DNA of 64,000 bases from Vulgatibacter incomptus (GTDB lineage Bacteria > Myxococcota > Myxococcia > Myxococcales > Vulgatibacteraceae): contig NZ_CP012332.1 of NCBI RefSeq assembly GCF_001263175.1, forward strand, positions 4,174,220-4,238,219. Direction: 5' to 3'. Of this stretch, positions 10,155 to 19,229 are shown in pieces. Under the pieces are notes generated by a model. The model saw only the letters and a program-made list of their open reading frames with translations, did not search any database and was not told the origin of the DNA. Position numbers and translations under genes: made by a program. Every line of letters starts with the position of its first letter. Positions within the stretch are counted from its first letter, which is position 1.

Positions 10155-10721
10155 ATGAAGACCGAGCCGGCCACGAATCCCCACGAGAACGCCCTGCGGG
10201 AGATCGCGCTCTCGTATCCCGAGGCGTACGAGGAGTTTCCCTGGGGTGAGCGCGCGATCAAGGTGCGCAAGAAGGTCTTCGTGTTCCTGGGATCCGGCAG
10301 CGAGAGCTTTGGGATCAGCGTCAAGCTGCCGGTGTCCGCCGAGGCCGCGCTCTCGCTTCCCTTCGCCGAGCCGACGCACTACGGGCTCGGCAAGTCTGGC
10401 TGGGTGACCGCGAGGTTCCCCGCAGGCGAGACGCCGCCGTTGCCAATCCTGCGCGCCTGGATCGAGGAGAGCTTCCGCGCCATCGCGCCGAAGACCCTGG
10501 TCGCCCACCTGGACGGTGCCGCTCCCGCTCCCAAGCGCGCGCCACGGTCCACCGCACCTAAGGTAGCCAAGTCACCGGCCCGCTCCACCGCGACGAAGGT
10601 CGCCGCGAAGGGCGGCGCATCCGCGGCCCGCTCCACGTCCACGAAGCCCGCATCTGGGGCCCGATCTACGAGAGGTGCCACGAAGGGCACCTCCGAGAAG
10701 GCCAAGCCGAAGCGCGCCTGA
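10155..10721 (+). CDS. MmcQ/YjbR-family protein with histone-H1-like tail
   Basis: 188 residues. Residues 10-125 match the MmcQ/YjbR fold ([34 protein letters not shown], then [12 protein letters not shown]), a small CyaY-like domain found in predicted DNA-binding proteins. From about residue 125 the chain turns into a low-complexity tail rich in Ala, Lys, Ser, Thr and Pro with repeated APK/RST motifs, like eukaryotic histone H1 or bacterial H1-like tails; such a tail would bind DNA nonspecifically. I start at ATG 10155 because GGAGA (10145-10149) precedes it; upstream the frame is open but carries no family sequence. Followed by a strong hairpin at 10733. Confidence 0.85.
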   Translation: MKTEPATNPHENALREIALSYPEAYEEFPWGERAIKVRKKVFVFLGSGSESFGISVKLPVSAEAALSLPFAEPTHYGLGKSGWVTARFPAGETPPLPILRAWIEESFRAIAPKTLVAHLDGAAPAPKRAPRSTAPKVAKSPARSTATKVAAKGGASAARSTSTKPASGARSTRGATKGTSEKAKPKRA

Positions 10722-10732
10722 AAGACATGCCA

Positions 10733-10758
10733 CCCGCCCCACGAGCCAGCGGGGCGGG
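10733..10758. terminator. Bidirectional terminator hairpin
   Basis: Perfect 8-bp GC stem CCCGCCCC / GGGGCGGG with a 10-base loop, placed between the convergent ends of the MmcQ-family gene (10721) and the lipoprotein gene (10774). No clear T run, so termination may need Rho or the stem alone. Confidence 0.55.
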
Positions 10759-10773
10759 GGCCTTGCTCGAAGC

Positions 10774-11484
10774 TCAATCCCGGAAGTCGTTCACGTCCTT
10801 GAGAGCGAAGCCCGCAGTGTCCTCCCACGGCAGACGCGTGGGCAGGCGCTGGATCTCGGCCTTCAGGCGCCGGATCACGGCCCCGTCGCTCCGTCCTGCC
10901 TCGATCTCGAGGGCGACCGTGAGGACGTCGCTCCACAGCACCCGCACGAATCGCTCGCCGTCGGCGGTCTCGAGCCACCGAGCGCCCGCCACCTTGGAGG
11001 CAGCGCCCGACGGCTTTAGGCTGGCGAGGTCCCTGGCGTCGATGAGCCGTGCGAGCTCGCTCCACACCGGGTAGAAGCCGACGGAGTCGTACTCGGTCGG
11101 CACCACGTCGACGAGCTCCTTGTGGTCGGGGAGCACGAACTGGAGGCGCCCATCCTCTCCCGCGCCCTTGGTGAAGAGGCGGGTGGCGGTGCTCCAGTCG
11201 TGCACGTGCCGATCCGGCCCGTGGTCGTCGTGATGCAGCGCGACGCGCGGGTCGAGCACGCGCTCCACCCAGACCCGCCCGTCGGCGCGCAGCACGCGCT
11301 CCTGGAAGCGCGCGCTCTGCGTGACCCCGTCGGGCCGCACCACCTTCTCCTCGTGGGTGACGAGGAGCGAGAGCGGGGGCTCGCTCGAGCCGGTAGGAGC
11401 AGGATGGATCCGGTCGTTGGAGCACGCCGCAGCCGTCAGCGCCAGCGCGAGCAGAAGGAAGGTGCGACCCGAAGGAGTCAGCAT
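10774..11484 (-). CDS. Lipoprotein of unknown function, last gene of the phosphatase operon
   Basis: 236 residues, family not recognised. N-terminal signal with lipobox TAAAC at about residue 21, then a mature domain containing LLVTHEEKVVRPDG, a His/Asp-rich HHDDHGPDRHVHDW segment that could bind metal, and a C-terminal helix RRLKAEIQRLPTRLPW. It starts two bases after the stop of the second alkaline phosphatase, so it is almost certainly translated with it. A role in phosphate-ester use or as an envelope partner of the phosphatases is inference from position only. Confidence 0.7.
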   Translation of the reverse strand: MLTPSGRTFLLLALALTAAACSNDRIHPAPTGSSEPPLSLLVTHEEKVVRPDGVTQSARFQERVLRADGRVWVERVLDPRVALHHDDHGPDRHVHDWSTATRLFTKGAGEDGRLQFVLPDHKELVDVVPTEYDSVGFYPVWSELARLIDARDLASLKPSGAASKVAGARWLETADGERFVRVLWSDVLTVALEIEAGRSDGAVIRRLKAEIQRLPTRLPWEDTAGFALKDVNDFRD

Positions 11485-11486
11485 GG

Positions 11487-12848
11487 TTACAGCTCCGCCG
11501 CGTTCATGAGGATGTCGAAGACCCTCGTGTTGTCCAGGGTGCCCTTGAACCGCTCCGCGCCGGCGCCTCCCGCCATGAGCATGACGTCGCCGCCGCCGTG
11601 GGTCTCGCCGCCGGCGCCCGTCCGCACGGCGGAGATGTGCGTGAAGTTCTTGTCGAGGAGGTTCAGGGTGTCCGTAGCGGTGCGGACCAGCGGGCGGTTC
11701 GGGCCGGTGCCGAAGACGAGGGTCGGGTAGGGGTAGCCGTCCGCGTCGACGAGGGGGGCGCCGGTCTCGGGGTCGCGGACGACGTCGAGGACGTGGGTGC
11801 CCTGGCCGCGCTGGCCGTAGCCGTTCATGGTCATGGTGTGGTCGTGATCGGCGGTGACGACGATCAGCGTGTCACGCAGGTCCACCAGATCCATCGCGGC
11901 CTTGATGGCGGAGTCGAAAGCCAGCGTGTCGACGAGCGCCTTCTGCGCCTTGGTGTCGTGGAGAGCGTGGTCGATGCGGCCACCCTCGACCATGAGGAAG
12001 AAGCCCTGGCCGGTGCCGGCGGAGGCCTTCTTCAGCACCTCGATCGCCTTCACCGTCATCTCGGCGAGGCTGGGCTCGGCGGCCGGATCCCTGTCGATCT
12101 CGTAGCTCATGTGGCTCGTCTTGGAGAAGAGACCGAGGAGCTTGGTGGTCGAGGCGGGGAGGCCGCGGAGGCCGGCTCCGTTGTTCACGTAGGAGTAGCC
12201 CGCAGCCTGCATCTCACCGACCAGGTTGCGCCCGTCGGGGCGGCCGGTGGGGTTGGCTGCGTCGGCGGCGACCCAGTGGTTGGCGCCGCCGCCGAGGAGC
12301 ACGTCGACGCCGTTGCCGAGGGCCGTGTTGTAGCCCGCGCCGCCGGGTGCCGCCTGGGCGGAGATGTCGTAGGCGAGGTTGCGGTTGCAGATATGGGAGT
12401 AGGTCGCGGCCGGCGTGGCGTGCGTGAGCTCCGTGGTGGTGACGACGCCCACCGCCTTGCCCGCCGCCTTGGCGTGCTCGAGGAACGTCGGCACCGGCGT
12501 GCCGTTGCCGGTGGGGGCGCAGTGACCGTCGGCCTCGATCCGCGAGACGGTCTCGGAGGTCATCGAGAGCACCTCGTTGCGCATCTTCACGCCCGTCATG
12601 TACGCGGCCATGGAGGGAGCGCTGTCGGTGGTCTGCGCGTCGAGGGAGAAGGTCTTGATGCGGGCAGTGCGCGGAAGCTGCTCCATCGAGAGCTTGCCGG
12701 CCTCGCCGTAGCCGTAGATGCGGCTCGCGGTGACGGTGGTGGGGCCCATGCCGTCGCCCAGGAAGAAGATGACGTTCTTCGCCGGGGCGGCGGCGGCAGG
12801 GGACGCGGCCAACAGGAGGGCCGCGAGGACGGAAACCTTGATGCTCAT
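11487..12848 (-). CDS. Alkaline phosphatase, PhoA family
   Basis: Periplasmic or secreted phosphomonoesterase that releases phosphate from organic esters. 453 residues with a clear signal peptide ending in ASPAAAA. The metal-binding opening NVIFFLGDGMG is followed by TTDSAPSMAAYMTG, where the Ser after DSAP-type context is the phosphorylated nucleophile. Further motifs are VEGGRIDHALHD (metal-binding D and H), VVTADHDHTM and a C-terminal GGETHGGGDV. All zinc-site positions appear intact. It lies 20 bases downstream of a paralogous phosphatase of the same strand and two bases upstream of a lipoprotein gene, forming a three-gene operon. The two phosphatases are closely similar, indicating tandem duplication. 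Confidence 0.93.
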   Translation of the reverse strand: MSIKVSVLAALLLAASPAAAAPAKNVIFFLGDGMGPTTVTASRIYGYGEAGKLSMEQLPRTARIKTFSLDAQTTDSAPSMAAYMTGVKMRNEVLSMTSETVSRIEADGHCAPTGNGTPVPTFLEHAKAAGKAVGVVTTTELTHATPAATYSHICNRNLAYDISAQAAPGGAGYNTALGNGVDVLLGGGANHWVAADAANPTGRPDGRNLVGEMQAAGYSYVNNGAGLRGLPASTTKLLGLFSKTSHMSYEIDRDPAAEPSLAEMTVKAIEVLKKASAGTGQGFFLMVEGGRIDHALHDTKAQKALVDTLAFDSAIKAAMDLVDLRDTLIVVTADHDHTMTMNGYGQRGQGTHVLDVVRDPETGAPLVDADGYPYPTLVFGTGPNRPLVRTATDTLNLLDKNFTHISAVRTGAGGETHGGGDVMLMAGGAGAERFKGTLDNTRVFDILMNAAEL

Positions 12849-12867
12849 TTGAGAGTCCTTTCCAAGC

Positions 12868-14499
12868 CTAGAGCTTGGTGGCCTTGCGGAGGAGTCCGAA
12901 GACCTCCGTGTTGGTCATGAAGCCGTGGAAGAGGTCGGAGCCGAATCCCGCCGCGTGGATCGCGACGTCGGTGCCGCCGTGCGTCTCGGAGCCCGAGGGC
13001 ATGCGGATCGCCGCCTCCTGCAGGTAGTTGTCGGCGCTGGTGACGTCGTCCGTGAGGAGCGGCGCGTTGAGGCGCGAGCCGACGATGCGGTTCGGGCCGT
13101 TGCCGAAGGCGAGGATCGTGTACGGCATGCCGTCGGCGTCACGGGTGGGCTGGCCCATCGTGCTACCGGCGTAGTTCTTCACCAGGCCGAGGACGCCCGC
13201 GTTGCCCGGCTGCGTCTTGCCGGTGCGCTGCGCGTAGCCCTGGTGGACCATCGTGTGGTCGTGGTCGGCGGTGACGACGATCAGCGTGTGCTCGAGGTTC
13301 GGGTCGGTCTTCTTCACCTCTTCGATGACCGCGGCGATGGCCTCGTCGAAGGCGATGGTGTCCTTCAGCGCCCTCTTGGCGTTGGTGTCGTGGAGGGCGT
13401 GGTCGATGCGGCCGCCTTCGACCATCAGGAAGAAGCCCTTCGGATTCTGCTGGAGGATCTTCACCGCCTTGGTCGACATCTCCGCGAGGCTGGGCTCGCT
13501 GGCGGGACGGTCGAGCTCGTAGGACATGTGGCTGCCGTGGAACAGGCCGAGCACCTTCTGCGAGGGGCCGGTCAGCGGGATCGCGGCGAGCTCGGAGGTG
13601 GTGGCGGCGTAGCCGTAGCCCTTGGACTTGAGCTCCTCCACGAGGTTCCGCCCGTCGGGGCGGCCGACGAACTTGGAGCGGCCGCCGCCGAAGACGACCT
13701 CGAGGCCGTTGCCGAGGGCCGAGTTCCAGCCGAAGCCGCCGGGGACGAGCTGCCGCGCGATGGTGTCCTCGTCGTCGCGGTCGTTGATGTGCGAGTAGGT
13801 CGCGGCCGGCGTCGCGTGCGTGACCCGCGTGGTGGTGACGACGCCGGAAGACCAGCCCGCCGCCTCTGCCCACTCGAGCAGGGTGGGCACTGCACGGCCC
13901 TCGCCGCCGACGGTCGTCTCCGGGGTCATCGCGATCACGCCGTTGTTGCCCTTGATGCCCGTCATGTACGCGGCCATCGAGGGCGCGCTGTCGGTGACGC
14001 GGGAGTCCCGCGAGTAGGTCCGGACGAAGCCGGTCTCGGGGAGGCGATCGATGTTGAGGTCGCCGTCCTCGCCGTGGGCGAAGATGCGGGCCGCCGTCAG
14101 GACCGGGATGCCCATGCCGTCGCCGAGGAAGAAGATCACGCGGTTCGCGTGGGGAGCGCCGTTTTCGATGGCCTGGTCGTAGCCCGACGTCAGCTTGCCG
14201 GGACCGGGATCCGTGGAGGGCTCGACGACGCCGGAGTCTCCCTGGTCGCCCTTGTCTCCCTTGTCGCCGGGAGTGCCCTTGTCGCCAGGAGCGCCCTTGT
14301 CACCGGGAGCGCCCTTGTCTCCCTTGTCGCCCTTCTCGCCAGGAGCGCCCTTGTCGCCGTTGTCGCCCTTCGGGCCGACCTCGCCGATTTGACCGTCCAC
14401 GCCAGCGATGCCCTGAGGACCTTCGCAGCCGAGGGAGGCGAAGCTGCCGAGGGCCAGGACCGCGCTCGCGGCCAGCCCCTTGAAACGGGAAGAATCCAA
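12868..14499 (-). CDS. Alkaline phosphatase lipoprotein with collagen-like stalk
   Basis: 543 residues. The signal ends ALGSFASLGC, so the product is probably lipidated. The next ~60 residues are an uninterrupted collagen-like Gly-X-Y repeat (GPKGDNGDKGAPGEKGDKG and onward to about residue 90), followed by a complete PhoA domain: NRVIFFLGDGMG, nucleophile motif DSAPSMAAYMTG, VEGGRIDHALHD, VVTADHDHTM and GSETHGGTDV. Known collagen-like bacterial proteins form triple-helical trimeric stalks; here that would display a phosphatase on the cell surface, although PhoA domains are normally dimers. First gene of the phosphatase operon. The repeat is read in one frame without breaks. Confidence 0.9.
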   Translation of the reverse strand: MDSSRFKGLAASAVLALGSFASLGCEGPQGIAGVDGQIGEVGPKGDNGDKGAPGEKGDKGDKGAPGDKGAPGDKGTPGDKGDKGDQGDSGVVEPSTDPGPGKLTSGYDQAIENGAPHANRVIFFLGDGMGIPVLTAARIFAHGEDGDLNIDRLPETGFVRTYSRDSRVTDSAPSMAAYMTGIKGNNGVIAMTPETTVGGEGRAVPTLLEWAEAAGWSSGVVTTTRVTHATPAATYSHINDRDDEDTIARQLVPGGFGWNSALGNGLEVVFGGGRSKFVGRPDGRNLVEELKSKGYGYAATTSELAAIPLTGPSQKVLGLFHGSHMSYELDRPASEPSLAEMSTKAVKILQQNPKGFFLMVEGGRIDHALHDTNAKRALKDTIAFDEAIAAVIEEVKKTDPNLEHTLIVVTADHDHTMVHQGYAQRTGKTQPGNAGVLGLVKNYAGSTMGQPTRDADGMPYTILAFGNGPNRIVGSRLNAPLLTDDVTSADNYLQEAAIRMPSGSETHGGTDVAIHAAGFGSDLFHGFMTNTEVFGLLRKATKL

Positions 14500-14656
14500 G
14501 TCCTACCTCCGATATGTCGTGCCCACGACGATGCAGGCACGGGGCGCATCCTGGGGGCGTCGTGTGGCCGTCTCGGGGGCGGCTCGTAACGATTCGGAGA
14601 CCGGGTCGGGCGGCGTGTCGCGGGGGCGTCTCAATGCCGTCGGCCGGCTGCCGACT

Positions 14657-15802
14657 TCACGCGAGCGCGCCCACGAGCCTCGTGAGGAGCTCCTCGACCG
14701 GAAACTCGATCAAGAGGAGGGGCACCATCGGGAGGACCAGCGCCAGGGCGACGAGCAGGATCTCGCGCTTTCCAAAGGGAACCGCGCGGGTCTCGTCGAG
14801 TCCGCCGTACGCGTTCTGGATGTCGGCGAGCGATTGGATGTCCGACGTTCCCAGGAGCCCCTCGGTGTCGCCGCTCTCGATCCACTTCTGCTGGAAGAGG
14901 CGGTCGTAGTCGATCCCGAGGGCGCCGTACTGCGCGTGCCCCGCGAACCGCGCCGCGACAAGCTGCGCGTAGAAGACGAGGAGGGGCCCCAGGGCCAAGA
15001 GCTCTCCCGCGATCACGAGGACGATGATCTCGGGACCGAAGGACCGCAGGTGCGTTCCCTCGGCCAACATGATTCCGGCGAAGGTCCCGGCGATCACCGC
15101 GCTGGAGCCGAAGAGGACGAGGCTGAACGCCATGCTCGGTCCGACGAGGAAGGCCAGGCCCGCGGCCCGGTCGGGATGCATCGGGAGGAGGCGCAGCGGG
15201 AACCGGGAGAGCTTCCAGAGCAGGTGCGCCCAGACCGCCCAGCGCCAGATCCAACGAAAGAGCAGGAAGAGGAAGACGGGAAACGCGACGGACCCGTACC
15301 AAATGAGGCCAGCCGAGATTCCGACCGAGACGTAGCCGAACAGTCCCGCCTGTCCGTTCCAGATCGTGAGCTGCCCGATCCCGATGGCGATGACGAGCAG
15401 GACAATCTCCGCCGCCACCGAGTCCCTCAACCGAGCCGACCGCCTCACCATCGCGCGGAGGGCATCGTGCTGCTCAGGGGCCACCAGCCGTCCATCGAGG
15501 ATCCGGCCGATGCACACCGAGGTTCGCGTCGCGAAGATCGCCTCGGCCTCCAGATACGCGGGGATCGCGACGAGCAGCCGTATATGAACGCCGGGGGCGC
15601 GAAAGATCGGGTCGAGATGTCCCGTCGCGGCGAGGACGACGAGCTCGAGGGCGACGAAGGGAAGCCACGTCAATCCGACGAAGGCCGAGACGGTCCTCCT
15701 GCCGTCGTGGGCGTCGTGACGCCGCAGCCCGACCTGCTCCAGGAGCCGGTCGAGCGGGCTGCGACACGGCAACCAGCCACTCTCTTCAGCCGCCACGTCC
15801 AC
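14657..15802 (-). CDS. Multi-pass membrane protein of unknown function
   Basis: 381 residues with about seven to eight predicted membrane segments, for example TWLPFVALELVVLAATG, AEIVLLVIAIGIGQLTIW, IWYGSVAFPVFLFLLFRWIW, SMAFSLVLFGSSAVIAGTFAGI and a C-terminal LLVALALVLPMVPLLLI. A conserved-looking cytoplasmic stretch LLPMHPDRAAGLAFL lies in the middle. I do not recognise the family. The start is a GTG at 15802 with only a distant GAAGGAAG ribosome site. The region 15803-16096 upstream holds no supported gene. No neighbour suggests a function. Confidence 0.7.
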   Translation of the reverse strand: MDVAAEESGWLPCRSPLDRLLEQVGLRRHDAHDGRRTVSAFVGLTWLPFVALELVVLAATGHLDPIFRAPGVHIRLLVAIPAYLEAEAIFATRTSVCIGRILDGRLVAPEQHDALRAMVRRSARLRDSVAAEIVLLVIAIGIGQLTIWNGQAGLFGYVSVGISAGLIWYGSVAFPVFLFLLFRWIWRWAVWAHLLWKLSRFPLRLLPMHPDRAAGLAFLVGPSMAFSLVLFGSSAVIAGTFAGIMLAEGTHLRSFGPEIIVLVIAGELLALGPLLVFYAQLVAARFAGHAQYGALGIDYDRLFQQKWIESGDTEGLLGTSDIQSLADIQNAYGGLDETRAVPFGKREILLVALALVLPMVPLLLIEFPVEELLTRLVGALA

Positions 15803-16096
15803 CCCATCCGGGCTTCCTTCGACTCACTGAGCGCAGCCGATCCGGTGATCGGCGTCAATCTGCTCAGCGGGATGAGCGAATGGGACCGGACATGGCCCGC
15901 TATCGGGTCGCGTCGAGCTCGAGGTGGAGGAGGGCGCCGAGCTTCGTGAGCATCTTCGCGTCGTTTCCGAGCGCTTGTCCCGCGCAGCCAGTCGTTGAGG
16001 CGGCGCACTGTGCCTTCGGGCCGCATCGCGAAACGGAGAGCCGCTGGATTCAGGTGACGGGACCGGGCATGGACCGCCGTGGTAGAGGTCCGGTCG

Positions 16097-16759
16097 ATGC
16101 TGCGCCGCACCGCTCGCCTGCACCGGATCGCCGGGCTCGCCCTCCTCGCACCGTTGCTCGCGTGGACGGCCACCGGGCTGCTCTTCCTCGTAAAGCCGGG
16201 GTGGGGCGGCGCGTACGAGCTCCTCGATCCATTCGGCGATGGGGCGCTGGATCCGAGCGAGTTGCTCCCGCTCGCCGCAATCCAGGAAGCGCAAGGTGCG
16301 ACTGCGGTCGAGCTTCGTGCGTCTGCGCTCGGCCCTCTTTTCCGCATCCACCGCCGCGACCAGGTCGTGTTGGTGCATGCGCAGACCGGCACCGTGCTCT
16401 CGCCCCTCGACGGGCGCGCGGTCGAGGCGATCGCGCGAGATGCGGCGAGTCGCTCTACGGCGGCCGATCGCTACGGAGAGGTCAGGTCGGCTGATCTCAC
16501 TGCGAGTGACGGAGTCGTTCGCTTCGCCGGGGGCGCAGTGGTCCGAGTCGGTCGCCACGATCTCGCCCTGGCACAGAGCGGTCCCGACACCGCTTGGATC
16601 GACCGGCTCTACGAGCTGCACTACCTGCGCTGGACCGGGATCGAGGCACTCGATCGTGCCCTCGCGATAGCCGCCATAGGTGGGACGTGGATGCTCGCGT
16701 TCGCGGGAGTCTTCCTGCTCCGTCGCAAGCGAGCGTCGCCGCAGCCGGCGTTGCGTTAG
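16097..16759 (+). CDS. PepSY-domain membrane protein
   Basis: 220 residues. N-terminal RRTARLHRIAGLALLAPLLAWTATGLLF is the classic first helix of PepSY_TM proteins, which is followed by a periplasmic PepSY-like domain (AVELRASALGPLFRI, VLVHAQTGTVLSPL) and a C-terminal helix ALAIAAIGGTWMLAFAGVFLL with a basic end. The HR before the helix and the ELHYLRWTG segment resemble heme-contacting or iron-reductase-associated PepSY proteins. Start chosen at ATG 16097, eight bases after AGAGG; a GTG at 16079 would add six residues. The next gene (MFS) is convergent, ending 13 bases away. Confidence 0.78.
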   Translation: MLRRTARLHRIAGLALLAPLLAWTATGLLFLVKPGWGGAYELLDPFGDGALDPSELLPLAAIQEAQGATAVELRASALGPLFRIHRRDQVVLVHAQTGTVLSPLDGRAVEAIARDAASRSTAADRYGEVRSADLTASDGVVRFAGGAVVRVGRHDLALAQSGPDTAWIDRLYELHYLRWTGIEALDRALAIAAIGGTWMLAFAGVFLLRRKRASPQPALR

Positions 16760-16771
16760 GGGCCTTTGCGG

Positions 16772-18130
16772 CTACGCGGCGCGTACGAGCGATGGGGCGC
16801 GGAAGACCCGAAACGCCGTCACGATCCCGAGCAGGCCCGGAACGATCACGACGAGATAGGCCACGCCGATGCTTCCGTGCTGGGACCACCCAAGCGCGTG
16901 CGTCCAGTCGACGGCGGCGCTCGCGAATCCGGCGCCCATCGCGATGCCGACGTTCTCCGCGAAATTCAGCGACGAGGACGCCCGCCCTTCCTGGCCTGCC
17001 GGCGCGAGCCCGAGGACGATCACCGACAGGGTGGGGTAGACGAGGCCCATCCCCAGCGCGCCCAGCGCCCAGAAGGCCATCACCGCAGCGATCGGCAACG
17101 TCGAGGTCAGGACGCCCGCCGCCATGCCGATGACTCCGATCGCCGTCACCAGGAAGCCGCCGATCACGCGGAGCCGTCGGCCCTCGCTCCCGAACATCGC
17201 GTCGAGGCGCGCCGAGAGCCAGGTCCCGCCGAACCACGTGCACGCCGCTGCAGACAGCGCGAGCCCCGCGCCGCCGGGCGAGAGCCCCCGGAGCGAGGTG
17301 AGGCCGAGTGGAAGGAACGCCTCCGCGCCGAAGTAGCAGAAGCAGAGCAGCCCTCGGGTCAGCAGGCCCGCAGGCAGGCCCGGCGCCGCGAGCAGCGTTC
17401 CCGAGGGGAGGAGGTGCCGCGCGGCGGCGACGGCGAGCCCGATCCCCGCGATCAGGAGAGCGGCGCCGTGCCACCCGCGGCCCTGAAGGCCAGCGAGGAG
17501 GAGCCCTACGCCCGCCGCGAGCTGCACCGCGCGGACGAGGACGTGAGGATCGAGGCGCGCGCCCGTCGCGCCTCCGAGCTTGCGCAGCGAAGGCAGCATC
17601 AGCGCGGCTGCCGCCAGCAGCAGCGGGACGAGGCCGACGAAGACGTAGCGCCAGCTCCAGCGATCGGCGAGCACACCGGCGACCGCAGGCCCGACGAGCG
17701 CGGGCACCACCCAGGCGCTCGAGATCAGCGCGAGCACCCGCGCCCGCAGCCGCTCCGGGAAACCGAGGCGGACGGTGAGGTAGCCCGTCGTCATCACCGC
17801 GCCGCCGCCCAACCCCTGCAGCGCCCGGCCGACCACGAACATGGGCCAGCTCGTCGCGAGGCCCGCGACCAGAAGGCCCGCCGCCGCGACGACGAGGCCC
17901 GCTGCGAACGGAGCGCTCGGCCCTCGAGCGTCGGCCGCCTGCCCGGTCGCGATCGTCCCCACCACGTTCGCCAACATGAAGGCGCTGAAGGCCCAGCCGT
18001 AGCCGCCCAGTCCCCCCAGATAGTTCGAGGCGACCGGCATGATCGTCGCCACCGACATCGCCTCGAAGGCGACCAGCGAGACGCTCATCACCACGCCAAT
18101 GCAGAGCGCGGCACGCCCCGAGCCGAACAT
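16772..18130 (-). CDS. MFS transporter, 14-helix drug exporter-like
   Basis: 452 residues of alternating hydrophobic helices, typical of the major facilitator superfamily. Signature motifs are visible: FMLANVVGTIATGQAADARGP between helices 2 and 3 (motif A region) and MFVVGRALQGLGGGAVMTTGY, the R-x-x-QG-x-GGG pattern of DHA-type drug/proton antiporters. A second half begins near GVGLLLAGLQGRGWHG. I use the ATG at 18130, preceded by GGGAGAGC; a GTG at 18163 would add 11 residues. Convergent with the PepSY gene. Substrate unknown. Confidence 0.88.
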   Translation of the reverse strand: MFGSGRAALCIGVVMSVSLVAFEAMSVATIMPVASNYLGGLGGYGWAFSAFMLANVVGTIATGQAADARGPSAPFAAGLVVAAAGLLVAGLATSWPMFVVGRALQGLGGGAVMTTGYLTVRLGFPERLRARVLALISSAWVVPALVGPAVAGVLADRWSWRYVFVGLVPLLLAAAALMLPSLRKLGGATGARLDPHVLVRAVQLAAGVGLLLAGLQGRGWHGAALLIAGIGLAVAAARHLLPSGTLLAAPGLPAGLLTRGLLCFCYFGAEAFLPLGLTSLRGLSPGGAGLALSAAACTWFGGTWLSARLDAMFGSEGRRLRVIGGFLVTAIGVIGMAAGVLTSTLPIAAVMAFWALGALGMGLVYPTLSVIVLGLAPAGQEGRASSSLNFAENVGIAMGAGFASAAVDWTHALGWSQHGSIGVAYLVVIVPGLLGIVTAFRVFRAPSLVRAA

Positions 18131-18298
18131 GCTCTCCCGTTCTTCGCCAGCGACCAAACTCACGACGCTCGTCTAACCCGGTCGGCCTCGCGAGGCCAGA
18201 AGAGCTCGATCTCGAGGGAGCGGTCGACCGCGCGCCCGCGCCCTCTGGCGAGCGCAGGTTTCCGGGGAGCGACACGGCGCGCTCTACGTCCTCGGTAT

Positions 18299-19135
18299 CT
18301 ATTCGGCCGAGGTGCTTCGGCTGGACGGGATCGATCCCTCCGGGAGAGCCGGGAGGCGGGAGACGAACGAAATCACCGCCTCCACATCCTCGGGTTGCAG
18401 GGCGTGAGGACCTTCGCGCTCTTTCCACTCCGGCGCCCATCCCTGCGAAACGAGCGTGTTTCGCAAGGTCTGCATCGTCGGGTATTGCCACTCGTCCCCA
18501 CGCGCGGCGAGCAGAAGCGTCGGCATCGGGCGCATGCCGTCAAATGAGAACTTTTCGGGAGCTCCAGCCTGCGCCACGACGAGACCCGAGATCTCGGGAC
18601 CGTGTCCGGCAAGCCGCATCGCCATGAAGCCGCCGTTGGAGAAGCCGGCCAGCACGGTGGGTATGGGCCTGCTGCGCGCGGCGACCTCCTCGAGGTCGGA
18701 TTGGATCCGCGAGATCAGCATCTCGGTCTCCCGTATTTGGTTGGGAGCGATCGGCCAGCACCACCAGTCCGCGAATTTCGGATTCCAGGTGCACCCGCCG
18801 AAGGTGCCGATCGGCGCGAGGACGGCGATGCCGCGCTCGAACGCTCGATTTGCGACCAACGCGCCTTCCTTTCGAGCCCACGATGAAAGGCCTGTCATCC
18901 CATGCAGGTAGACGACCATCTTCTCGGCGTCGGGCGGGAGGGCGAGACAGCTTCCACTCCCGAGCGTCTCGAACGGTGGAGGGCACGGAGCGAGTACCCC
19001 TTCATCGGAGCCGGAATAGGTGGCGTAGGCCGCGACCGCGATGACGGCGATCAGCGCACCGAGCCCAAGCAGAAGCCGTGCCTTTTTCGACGGGCGGGAG
19101 CGATTCGCCGGGGCCGGCGAATTCGTATCGGACAT
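18299..19135 (-). CDS. Membrane-anchored alpha/beta-hydrolase-like protein
   Basis: 278 residues. A short basic N-terminus and one membrane helix (LLLGLGALIAVIAVAAYATY) anchor an extracytoplasmic alpha/beta hydrolase fold: KMVVYLHGMTG (oxyanion strand), PTVLAGFSNGGFMAMRLAG with nucleophile motif G-F-S-N-G, MPTLLLAARGDEWQ carrying the likely acid and EREGPHAL with the catalytic His. The layout is that of poly(3-hydroxybutyrate) depolymerase/feruloyl esterase-like or dienelactone hydrolase-like enzymes; the substrate is open. Several cysteines (CPPPFETLGSGSC) may form a disulfide. Start at ATG 19135 preceded by AGGAGC. Confidence 0.8.
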   Translation of the reverse strand: MSDTNSPAPANRSRPSKKARLLLGLGALIAVIAVAAYATYSGSDEGVLAPCPPPFETLGSGSCLALPPDAEKMVVYLHGMTGLSSWARKEGALVANRAFERGIAVLAPIGTFGGCTWNPKFADWWCWPIAPNQIRETEMLISRIQSDLEEVAARSRPIPTVLAGFSNGGFMAMRLAGHGPEISGLVVAQAGAPEKFSFDGMRPMPTLLLAARGDEWQYPTMQTLRNTLVSQGWAPEWKEREGPHALQPEDVEAVISFVSRLPALPEGSIPSSRSTSAE

Positions 19136-19229
19136 GTCGAAGCTCCTATCGCGAGCGCTCGGGAGCACGATCAAGCTGGCGGCGTAACCTCTATTGAGCG
19201 CCAGCGACAGTCTGCCCGTTTTCAGCTGG

